Made by a program: the position numbers and the translations under genes. Below are positions 23,095-32,746 of a DNA stretch of 64,000 nt, piece by piece (the first letter of the stretch is position 1; each line of letters starts with the position of its first letter). Source of the DNA: Pseudevernia furfuracea. Its lineage: Eukaryota; Ascomycota; Lecanoromycetes; Lecanorales; Parmeliaceae. The stretch is from positions 248,001 to 312,000 of the forward strand of contig JAIUPT010000022.1 of assembly GCA_022315425.1 (NCBI GenBank), in the 5' to 3' direction. The notes under the pieces are model-generated. The model made no database searches, was not told the DNA's origin, and saw only the letters and a program-made list of their open reading frames with translations.

Positions 23095-23576
23095 GGCGAG
23101 GGTGTGTTATGGGGTGAGCTTGTAGAGGTGTATTGTATGTGAGTTGGAGGAGGGTGGGTTTGGCATGGTGGGTTGATCACGCTTGAGGTTCGGATGGAGG
23201 AAGTGAATGTGATTCAGTGAGCTTTCTTATCGATACTAAATATTATATGTATTGTGGTCAGGCTATGTACGAGCATGAGGCATGGCTTGACAATGACAAG
23301 CCAATTAGAGTATCTTAAAGTATTAGAGTAGTGAGGTGCTGAACTGCTGAGGTGTTGACTTCAAATAATGAAAGAAAAAGGCTTTTCAGACTTACAGACT
23401 TCTCTTTCCTTGTCCATTAGCCCATCTGTATCTGCAGCTTCCGGTGCATCTATTGTCTCCGCGCTGTTGACTGAAGGAGCAGTCTGGAGGCGTATTCGCC
23501 GTGACATCTCCGGCCTAACTTTTTTCTAAACTCCGAACAATCAACCCCTCCACAGTCTTGCATTATTGAGGCTTTG
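23095..23576. promoter_or_regulatory. divergent promoter of ALG14 and IMA1
   Basis: The start codons at 23094 (minus) and 23577 (plus) face away from each other across 482 bases. I see no clear TATA box and no extra gene. Confidence 0.5.
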
Positions 23577-26046
23577 ATGGCCTTGCTATTCCGCAAGAAG
23601 CTCATATGCTTCTACTGTGGCTGCAAGTCAGCCCAAACGCGAACGCCCAATCTCCGTCGATGGCAATGTACGCATTGTGAGGCCGAAAATTACTTGGATG
23701 AGGTACTTTTGTTTACCTGCCCTTCCTAGTCCCTACGAGTCCGTTGCTGACATGCTACACTTTAGAATGGCGAAATCACAGACCCTCCAGCAGATGACGT
23801 CTCCTCCAACGCTCGCTATGCACAATCACTTGCTCGGCCAACTTCTCCAGTGTCTGTGAAACCGGATGACTCCCTGTTCTGCCCAACCTGCCTGAAGAAC
23901 CAGCATCTCGTGTCGCAGGCACTAGCTTCTTACTTGCCATCTCCCGATGCCCCTAACTATGCGGAATATGTGAAAGCAGAAGATGAATACCTGAAGGGGC
24001 TGGAAGAGCGATACCCACAAGTATGCAAGGAATGCGAGCCGAGAGTGCAGGAGAGGATACGAGCTGCAGGGTATGCGGCGAAGACGGATCATCTGAGAAG
24101 GATGATGGACAGGACTAGAGGACATGGCATTCAGTACAGAAATGTGAGCTGGGGGGGTCCCCTGGTTACTCTGGGTGGTGTTGGCTGGTTTCTAAGCTTG
24201 GCTGGGCAAATCTTATGGGATGGGCTGTCCCTCTTTGAGTCCACGGAAGAGCACCATGGTCTCCGAGATGTACAAAATCTCTCATCAGGTTCAGTGTTTC
24301 TACAGCAGGTCATGAAGGGTTCAGGCTCCATATCGGATTGCACTGAGCTTGTGTACTCAACTGTTGGGCTGGCCTTGCTACTTGGGGTACTGTCGTCCTG
24401 GTGGAACCCTATGCTTCAACAAACATTGAGAAGAAAAGGGGGTCGAGCAGTTGGAACAGCGGAATTCTATCAGCTACAGGGCATGCTCTTGATTGTCAGA
24501 TGCGTTACTTGGTGGTACCTTCCCGGTGCTGCCCTGGAAGTGCAAAAGACTAAGGCTGCTCATCTGTCTCTGCTCGTTTTTACTGCGATTGTAGGTACCC
24601 GACTTGCAGACATGAGATTTGAGGCTAATAAAAGTACAGATAAATGTCAGGTCTGTTCGCTCTGTTCGGATGGACTATTCGGCTCCAGTCAAATTTCAAG
24701 ACAGCCCCGGGCCTTTGTTATCTCAGACGACCCAGCAGAAAGCGTTCGGTGTGGGGACAGGGGGTCACAGTTACATCCCTCAACCGCCGAATCTATCCAA
24801 TACTCGCAGCGATGATGGTATACGACCATTGACTATCATGGACTTCGCACCGCCAAATCAGGAGCGACATCCACCAATGTACCAACCTCCTACCCCTCCA
24901 CCTGATGATGACGATAACGAAGCCATGGATTGGACTCCTTCTCAAGACAATAAGATCCTGCGTCCGGCAGCGTCGTATCGAACTCCCAACGGCGTGTCCC
25001 ACCAGCCACAGCCGTTGTCATACCGTCAAAATCTTCCGGCGCATACGCTAAGAAACCAGGAATTTTTTAAGACCCCCAAGAACACTATACGGGACTCATA
25101 TGATGAGTCTCCGTTTGCCACCCCATACGAACCTTCACTTGCAGCAAGTAGTCCGGAGCTGTCCCCTATAAAGTTTGCTCAACCCAGATTCTTCCCACAT
25201 ACTGATTGCGAAGACCTTGGTCTCGAATCTCTAATGGCCAACAACTTCTCGCTTGCCGAAACACCTCGCGAGGTCCGTGCACGCCAACAACATAGAAAAC
25301 GCGAGAACGATACGCAATCAAAACTGGATGATGTCTATGCGCAATGGCATGGACCGGCAGCCTTGCTCCTTCTTGCTATCTCATGCATGGTCTGGACCAG
25401 CACACCAGTACCATCTCGTGCTGCCTTCCGAATGCACTTCGGGCTCGCAGCTTTGTGCATTGCAGCTCTTGTCATCCTCAAATCTCTCTTGCCGGCAGTC
25501 CGCAAGGATAGTGATCGGAGCCTTGGCGATATTGTGCTTCTCACATTCGAGCTAATCACGACGGTAATACTCGGAGTTGCTCTACGCCAACGGGCAGCAA
25601 CCTCTTCCGCCGAGGACAGTATCGGACCGCTTGAGACGCCAGGTATTATTTTGATAGCTGTGCTGATTGCGCAAGAAGCATGGATGCTTTACTCTAGGAC
25701 CTGGATTCGTCGAATGAGCAATGGAGAAGTTCCATCCCCACCTCTTCCGCAACCTGCGGCTGCGCCTGATAAACCAGTCCGTTTACAGCCCTTGGTGGGG
25801 AGCAGTATGTCCTCATCTAGACTGAATCCCAACGCTGGAATTGGGACACATTCAAATGATCAACGTCTCTCGGCATCATCACAGCGCACAACACGCTCCA
25901 GGGCGAAACTGGAGAATGATACTCGCGCTCCAGGGAGCTTTAGTAGCCTCTCCTTTGGTGATGTTTCCCGGAATGAGCAGGCGTTGGGGATGAACTCCTT
26001 GAACCTTGGACAAGCACAGAGAAGGAACCGAAATGGAGTGTGGTAG
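23577..26046 (+). CDS. IMA1: Ima1/TMEM201-type inner nuclear membrane protein
   Basis: Exons join(23577..23702, 23766..24590, 24640..26046) encode 785 residues. The N-terminal Ima1 domain carries paired CxxC zinc sites: CFYCGC, CTHC, CPTC and CKEC. The segment GLEERYPQVCKECEPRVQERI is typical of Ima1 and human TMEM201/Samp1, which sit in the inner nuclear membrane and link the nuclear envelope to centromeric or cytoskeletal structures. Hydrophobic segments at about residues 160-185, 225-245, 270-330, 450-490 and 505-570 give several membrane spans. A long disordered loop with PPTPPPDDDDN lies between them. The second intron is 49 nt (GTAGGT to GTACAG), phase 0. Its acceptor has a close competitor nine bases downstream, but that one breaks frame. 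Confidence 0.88.
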
Positions 26047-26548
26047 AGATGGCAATGGAGCTGATAGAAAGCATGATGTTTGGTAAAGATTCTGACTCAA
26101 TGCAGCTTTAAGACCGGCATAGCGGGCGTTTTGGTATGTTTTAGAATATTTTCTGGACAGCAGAGCATAGCGCTGGCGTCAAATTTGGAGACGTCCCTCA
26201 ACTTTGTTCTTGATTGGCATACCACCTAGTCACCTCTTCTTAAAGGGTCTTGAATGCTGCTTTTGTATGCTTTTGGTCCTCTCCGCCCGTCATTCGTGCC
26301 AGCAATTCTATGTCTCTAGCTTTCCGCGCTCGGCTGACTGCTTCCAAACATCGCCTATTCCTCCACGTTTGCTGTCAATATGTATCCGTATTGGAACCCA
26401 ACTAGAGTATTGTGTCAGCAAATGCAATTACTAGGGGGTGGCTTGGTACCAGCAGACGCGCCAGCGACGCGAGCGAAATTGAGCTGAGAACAACCTAACG
26501 ATTCAGCATATCAACCTGAACCTGGGAGCAGAGATTCAGAATACTGCC
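26047..26548. other. intergenic stretch
   Basis: It carries the 3' region of IMA1 and the promoter of the small gene at 26549. Nothing else is recognisable. Confidence 0.5.
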
Positions 26549-27124
26549 ATGTCTGATCTATCCGTGAAGCGACAGCGAGCAAACACGAATGGCGATGCGG
26601 CAATTCCCTTCAAATCTCCAGACGAATACCGGAGAATCGTTGCTACCTTTGACGAAAGCACCCTACGCGATCTTCTCTTGACCGCAGCAACGAACTCGTC
26701 CCAGGTTGCTGCACAGGTAGTCGCCAGGCGAAATGAAATTGTCAACACGGAGACTACGAGAGCAATCGACTTCGACCACTTCAGCAAGAGTGTGTGGCAC
26801 GCCATGGCCCAGGGAGAGGGTTCCAGCGGCTCGAGGCAACATGACCTAGGATTAGAAGTATCAGTCACTATCGAGGAGACAATTGCCAAAATCAAAAGGC
26901 AGACGCCATCTCATAGCTCTTTCGATACGAAGAAGAGCGCGCTGCTGACGCTGAGGAAGATTGCCAAGACCATCGTTCTGAGTGGTAACGATAGGATGGG
27001 CCACGAAGTCATTAATCAGTTGCATCAAGACGGTGAACCTTTGGACAAGGCTATGCAATATATTGTTGACGGCATGAGCGAGGATGAGAAGGATAAGATG
27101 CGCAGTGATGGGGAATGGGGTTGA
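26549..27124 (+). CDS. small conserved-looking hypothetical protein
   Basis: This is a single exon of 191 residues with ATG in a reasonable context. The N-terminus has a basic KRQR cluster that could be a nuclear signal. The motif ESTLRDLLLTAATNSSQVAAQVV, predicted helical, loosely resembles the LxxLL-type helices at the start of nuclear proteasome tethering factors (Cut8/Sts1), but the length and the rest do not convince me. A charged helical C-terminal half contains KSALLTLRKIAKTIVLSG. It lies between IMA1 and the accessory island. Codon use looks like real coding sequence. I do not assign a function. Confidence 0.65.
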   Translation: MSDLSVKRQRANTNGDAAIPFKSPDEYRRIVATFDESTLRDLLLTAATNSSQVAAQVVARRNEIVNTETTRAIDFDHFSKSVWHAMAQGEGSSGSRQHDLGLEVSVTIEETIAKIKRQTPSHSSFDTKKSALLTLRKIAKTIVLSGNDRMGHEVINQLHQDGEPLDKAMQYIVDGMSEDEKDKMRSDGEWG

Positions 27125-27396
27125 AAAAGTGAAAGAGTTGGTGAAGCTTGGATGGAATCACAAATATGTATGAGACGCTGGACCAGCTCTGGGAGAAGCT
27201 GGGCGTAAAAGTGGTCGATGATAGGGTTCAAAAGCCTGACATGGACTTTTAAGACCATGGGAAGGAAAATACCCGCGAAGCAGGCTCGCAAGAGTAAGAA
27301 AATTAGGGCGCCTTGGGGCCCTTTAGGCTTCGTGCCTCCGGGCGTAATGAATTTACTACTAGAGTACTCTAGATCCCATTATTGCCAGCAACGGGC
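27125..27396. other. left border of the accessory island, with GC hairpins
   Basis: No gene is supported. Between 27305 and 27344 short inverted repeats follow each other (GGGGCCC; AGGC-TTCGT-GCCT), in a context that becomes AT-rich to the right. It probably marks the 3' side of the LINE relic. Confidence 0.45.
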
Positions 27397-28132
27397 TTAT
27401 TTAGTTCTTGTTTTTCCCCTATCTAAAGTTGGCATGTGCCGGATATTGTATCTTCTACCCCTAGTAATAGGGAAGGCACTGGGCCTATTGTACCGCCGGG
27501 TGGTTACTTCTAAATTGCCCCAGAAGCCCAGTTTCCAGTATAAATTTGGCCGGTCTCTATTGCTTGTCTGGAGAAATTTCTGCCGCTTATGAGGATATGT
27601 GGCACCGTTTGCCCCCCCTGTCCGCACGGACATTGAGGGTCTTCGAAACCTGAAACCTGAAACCTTTTTCTCATGCAGAAAATCTCTCAATCCGATTCTG
27701 CTTGTTCGCAGTTGGATGATGACAGAGCTTATCAACCGGGTGGGTAGCCTTATGCAGTGTAAGAACCTTCTTCGTTGGTTCCAGCGTGAATCGACGTAGT
27801 GGGACCCTCTCGTTTCGTTTCGCCAGACTTATCCATTTCTTTCTTATGGCGTCTCGAACCACGGTATTTATCGCGGCTGTTTTTGGGTAAAGGTAATCGG
27901 GATGTTCTATCTCCTCTGACGGGGATGTGTACGGTTGTCTTGGTCTCCATCTTGCGGCCTCTTTTACGGCTTTGTCGGCTTCCTCGTTTCCAAGTATGCC
28001 TGTGTGAGCTGGAATCCAATGGAGTTGAATGTTCCACCCCGATTCCCTAATAGGCTTCGACGTCGTGAAGGCTCTTTCGGTCAGATATTGCCCTGATGAT
28101 TGTCTTGGGTAAGCTATCACCTTAATTGCCAT
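27397..28132 (-). pseudogene. LINE (non-LTR retrotransposon) RNase H-end relic
   Basis: Reading leftwards from 28132, one frame shows a partial RNase H domain with the hallmark WIPAHTGILGNEEADKAVKEA, which contains a conserved acidic catalytic position. At about 27735 the frame jumps by one base into IIQLRTSRIGLRDFLHEKKV, the sequence that follows RNase H in fungal Tad-type LINEs. The normally Cys-rich tail beyond it is unrecognisable. Reverse transcriptase, endonuclease and ORF1 are absent. The right-hand breakpoint is near 28135, only about 140 bases before the SET gene start. It is a 5'-truncated, frameshifted, dead copy. Confidence 0.85.
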
Positions 28133-28276
28133 GCTGATCCCCCACTGATCGTCTCCGATTAGTTGCCAAGCCGTATCACGTGATATATCCCTGGGCTACT
28201 TTCCTCCGCATATCTGAGTTGTCTTTAGTAGCAGTCCTCGCCCTCATACACCTGCCCATCCTTTGTATCCGATTCC

Positions 28277-29447
28277 ATGGAAAGCTGGCTAAAAGAATCT
28301 GGAGCGGTCGGCCTGGACGACTTGGAGCTCGCCAATTTTCAGGTCACCGGGCGTGGTGTTAGATCACTGCAGTATTATAAGGAAGGAGAAAAGGTTCTCA
28401 CCATTTTATGTGGCATTCTCTGGACAGTCAAACATGCATATGCTGATCCCCTTCTGGGGCCAGCCCTTCGCTCTGTGCAGCCGCCCTTGACTGTCGAAGA
28501 CACCTTGGCGACATATATCCTCTTCATCCGATCACGCAAGTCGGGATACAATGGCCTGCGAAGCCATGTGACGGCCTTATCTACGAGCTACTCTTCAAGC
28601 ATATTTTTTACCGAGAACGAGTTGGAAGTCTGCGCTGGGATCTCACTGTACATCATAACGAAGCAGCTAAAGCGACAGATTGAGGAGGACTACGCGGGAT
28701 TGGTCGCGCGAATTTTTGGACAGTATCAAGATCTTTTTCCCCTCGACAAATTCACCATCGAAGATGTAGGTGTTACATGTATGATGGATGTTACGAATCA
28801 AATGCTAACCTGTATTTCCCTTACTTTTAGTATAAGTGGGCTCTCTCCACTGTATGGAGTCGTGGGATGGATTTTGTGCTGCCGGATGAAAATTCGATTC
28901 GATTGTTGGCACCCTTCGCGGACATGTTGAACCACTCTTCTGAGGTTAAGCAGTGTCACGTCTACGATGCCTCGTCCGGAAGTCTCTCCGTCCTTGCGGG
29001 GAAAGACTACAGCGCCGGAGATCAGGTATGTTCTTTTTGTTCTCCGACGGTGCTAGATTTGTGGTTGTAACACGGGACATATTCTTTCAGGTTTTTATCA
29101 ATTATGGCCCCCTTCCGAATAACCGCCTTTTACGTCTCTATGGCTTCGTCTTATCGAGTAATCCCAACGACAGCTATGATATCGTCCTTTCAACGCACCC
29201 TACGGCCCCATTTTGGGAGCAGAAGCAAAAGCTCTGGATATCGGCTGGACTCGATTCGACCTGTACCATCTCCCTCACTCTCACCGACCCGCTACCGAAA
29301 TATGTCCTTCGATACCTCCGTATTCAGCGATTGGACGAATCGGATCTCTCCGTCATGCAAGTCGACGCTACGGATGGAATAATTAACGAATCGAATGAGG
29401 TGGAAGTTCTGCAGTTTTTGGTGGACTCATTCTGTGGTCTTCTGTAA
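28277..29447 (+). CDS. SET-domain (SETD6/Rubisco LSMT class) lysine methyltransferase, probably truncated
   Basis: Exons join(28277..28765, 28831..29025, 29091..29447) give 346 residues before a TAA. The N-terminus has GRGVRSLQYYKEGE and WTVKHAYADPLLGPAL. The catalytic SET motifs are split over exons 2 and 3: FADMLNHSSEVKQCHVYD (the NH motif) and VFINYGPLPNNRLLRLYGFVL (SAM-pocket tyrosine region). A Rubisco-LSMT-type substrate-binding region follows. Family members methylate lysines on ribosomal or other proteins. The TAA at 29445 lies inside conserved sequence: the same frame continues into QLEMLEEQLA and PPGGNAWAAAHVSLGEQ, a typical family C-terminus, then past a second stop into a MYND finger. 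It is therefore either a nonsense-shortened protein or a decaying gene. Confidence 0.82.
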
Positions 29448-29810
29448 AATTTCAGAACTCAACTGGAAATGCTAGAAGAACAACTCGCAGCGAGCGTCCA
29501 CCCTCCGGGAGGGAACGCATGGGCCGCGGCGCATGTCAGCTTGGGCGAACAGCGGGTGTTGAGATTGGCGAGGAAGAGAGCGGAGGATCTATTAGCGGCG
29601 GCAGAGAGCTGACGTGGGAGAAGGGAAGATTTGTCGCCACTGGCGCGATGCGCGAATTGCGACAAGGTTTCTGGGCCTTTCATGCTATGTGGGAGGTGCA
29701 AAGCGGTGATTTATTGTGCGCGGACGTGTCAGGTCGTTCATTACAAAGAGCACAAGGTCTCATGTCGAGTCATAAGTACAGCTTCAAAGAATGGTTCGGA
29801 GATGAAATAG
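29448..29810 (+). pseudogene. in-frame continuation of the SET gene: conserved tail and MYND zinc finger after stops
   Basis: Codons 29448..29609 continue the exon-3 frame with a conserved helical tail (RVLRLARKRAEDLLAA) and stop at TGA 29610. Still in the same frame, 29613..29807 encode a complete-looking MYND finger: CANCDK, FMLCGRCKAVIYC, ARTCQ and HYKEHKVSC supply the Cys and His ligands. It ends at TAG 29808. No acceptable GT-AG intron of normal size removes both stops. CAA/CAG to TAA and CGA to TGA changes would be enough to explain them. No other frame here shows a domain. Confidence 0.7.
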
Positions 29811-29849
29811 AAAGATCTTCGACCAATCCACTCCTTGTGCCACCTGTCT

Positions 29850-31932
29850 TCAACTGCCCCTGAAACAGCTTTTGCGGAGGGACTCCCACCAAGTATTTAT
29901 ATCAATGCGGTAAGGGAATGGCTGGGACGAGATGGAAATACCGAATGGTTGCTTATTTTTGATGGTTCCGATCATCTCGAGTATGCCGAACTATCGAGCT
30001 TTTTTCCGGACACTCTGGCTGGCCATATAATCGTGACAACACGCTTGCGACCTACGGCTCGGTCCATTCAAGAAGTTGGCCTTAGTGTTATGAATGAGCA
30101 AGAGGCGTTCAAGCTGTTTTTGAATAGTTGTGGCAGTGAGTCCGAGATAGGTAACATGAAATGATGCTGCACGGCGTTAAGTAAGGCTTTGTCTGACAAT
30201 TCTTGTAGATTATGGAGCAGGAGTCCGGATTGTGCAGATACTTGGCTACCTTCCTCTTGCCATAAGTCAAGCAGCGTCCTACATATCATATGGAGGCGTA
30301 CCTTGGAGCGAATATCTCAAGCTTCTAGCTTGTGAGATAGAGAAGCGAACGGATAAAGACAGATCTTCCCTGGCCGCTCTACAAATGTATCCAAGGTCTG
30401 TGTACCAGATGTGGGAGATAAATTTTGGGGAGCTTGAAACACGCGATCCCCCAGCGGCCTATCTCCTTCGTCTATGTTCATATTTTGCTTGTGAGAATAT
30501 CCCGGTCGAGATGCTATTTCTCGGATTTTCGCAGTCGCAAAATCAAGACCTAACATTTGGTAAGTTTTTTCTCCCTTTGAGATCATCATCCGTCGGGAGG
30601 CGAGGGCTGACAGCATCGTCTAGATGAGAGACTTACGGACCGCATTTCGACCTTGCGCTCTCATAAATTCGTCACATCAGCAGAGAAGGCCGAAAGCATT
30701 TCGATTCACTATCTGACTCACAAATGGCTTCGAGAGCGCCAATCCTCAATATCTCAGGAACTGGTACTGGAACAAGCTATTATAGTCATTGCTACTGCGG
30801 CTCTTGCGGTCAAACAGCCGCAAAGTCGCCTTTGGGTGTTTGAGCGAGAGATAGCACCGCACATCGCGGCTTGTCTTCATTGGAAGGACTTGATCTTCTG
30901 GTACGAAGCCAATCTTGTCGAGAGTCACCATTGGAGAGCTCTTGGGATTATTTGTGAACGTGAGGGCAAATTCGACGACGCGGAACAGCTCTTCAAGCTT
31001 GCGGTCAACAAGCTCGCTTCGATGTCCAATCCTGGACTATCGAAGGCAAGTCTTCAGCTCGAGATCGGAACTCTCTTCTTGAAGCGAAGGCAATTCGATC
31101 AAGCACGTAAGTTGTTCGAAGCAGCTCAATCAACGACTGCCTGCGAATCAGAACATGGGGGAGGTGAACTCTCTGAAAATGCGAGTCAACTAAGACTCAG
31201 CATATTACTCAATTCTGCATTAAGTTATCGAGAGGAGCTGTGCTCCGCTGAGCTGGAGCGACGGTTCAGGAGCGTTCTGAAGGAGAGCGAGGAACTCTAC
31301 GGACTCAACCATCCTCAAACGGTCAAAATTGTTGATATTTTGGCAATTGGGTACCAAGAACACGACCAGTATGAAAAAGCAGAGATGACTTGGCGAAGAG
31401 AGTTGCTGTCTTTGAAGACACGTCTAGGCTCTGACAGCCTAATCATCGTAAATAAACAGTGTGCTCTTGCAAACCTCTGTCAACTGCAAGGAAGGTATGG
31501 CGAAGCAGAAAGGCTATTCAGACGAGTGTTAGAATCATATGAGCGGCGCCTTGGCGTGAGCCATCCTAGTTCACTGAACGTGGCGTCAAACCTTGCGATT
31601 CTGAGCGATTTGCAAGGCAATTTTGAAGAGTCCCGGCGACTCTATGATCGTGTGCTAGTGGGCAGGTTACGGACACTGGGTCCCCAGCATCCAAAGACGT
31701 TGTGTATCCTTGAGAATCAGGCTTTGAGACATCTTTGCAGGGAGAATTTGAGGAAGCCGAGCAGCTCTACATGAGAGTGCTTTGCAGCAGAGAAAGGAAC
31801 ATGGACAGCCAGGCTGACACCCAGTGGACGATTATGAAGTTTGCCGATCTGTACATGGAGCAAGGCCGGCTCTACGAAGCAAGCAGACTGAAGGATGATT
31901 GGCACGGAGAAAATGTGGCCAAAGCTTGCTAG
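29850..31932 (+). pseudogene. NB-ARC / TPR (NLR-type) protein relic
   Basis: Three exon-like blocks (to 30150, 30209..30559, 30624 onward) splice in phase. Visible motifs are the Walker B region WLLIFDGSDH, sensor-like GHIIVTTR, the GLPL-type LGYLPLAISQAASYI, and SIHYLTHKWLRERQ where fungal NLRs carry the winged-helix histidine motif. From about 30900, TPR repeats follow, such as ALGIICEREGKFDDAEQLF, LCQLQGRYGEAERLFRRVL and LSDLQGNFEESRRLYDRVL. The expected N-terminal effector and the P-loop (Walker A) are missing: the block starts right after the MYND relic without an ATG. Near 31731 a one-base loss shifts the frame; the other frame continues with QGEFEEAEQLYMRVL to a stop at 31932. It is a truncated, frameshifted immune-receptor-type gene. 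Confidence 0.85.
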
Positions 31933-32746
31933 CTTTACAATTGCCCTGTGCGACTCCTGAAACTCATGAATGATGATATATCTTATACTGCAGTCTCGGC
32001 TCAAATTGTGGCGCACCATGTTTTTTGTTTCCTACCTACGTTTGTGGTTCTGGTCCTGCCAGGTCTGTAGGATTCTGCATATGAGCTCCAATATAGACTT
32101 TCTGGGCTACTGCGTTTATTTTCATTAACATCCACCACCTGCGCGCTGTTAGTGAGATCCTCTCGGCTGGCAGCAGTCTCGTGTTGTTTCCTTTCTGCAA
32201 CACAAAACATGTCGGCTATCACGTGCGAGGCGGCATCGACCAGGGTAAGGCGCTCATATGGGATTTTGAAACCAAAGTGCTTCCCAAAAGCTTCCCTGTC
32301 GAACATAATGATAAGCCACGACTAGGTAGCTCGCACTAGACACGCTAGTGGAATTTAGATATGGTTGTTTTCATGCCCACTACTGGGCAAGGTATGTACA
32401 AGAATTATCACAAAGATGAGGTGGGCTCGCCCAAGCAGGGAATGAGCCTCCAATTTTTCCGTGAGATCGTATCAAACGTCTCACTCGTAGCATGCACATC
32501 AAAAAGTCAGTAGTTCTGTGCCAAAACGCCCAGAAATGCAGAGCAAATTGTAACTTCGTGCCCTTGTATCTATCCCTTTCATCCCTTCATCCTCTAATCA
32601 AGAAACGCTTTTCTCTATGTACGCCATACGCACTTATCGCGGTCGTACAAGCACTCCAATTGAGAGTGCGATAGGATTAATATACCACGCCAAGGTAATA
32701 TGAGCCCATGCATCGCAGATATGTACGCCCATAGGTGAAAAGAACG
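31933..32746. other. island spacer with one unassigned open frame
   Basis: It separates the convergent NLR relic and CHAT gene. A 101-codon minus-strand frame at 32001..32306 begins MFDREAFGKHFGFKIPYE and looks more coding-like than its neighbours at its start, but I cannot link it to a family or find splice partners. Confidence 0.4.

Noticed and set aside
29430..29455. A tiny intron removing the TAA of the SET gene
   Set aside because: The phase-correct option (GTTTTT donor) would be about 41 nt, smaller than any other intron here, and would delete residues that fit the family (SFCGLL); it also leaves the later TGA.
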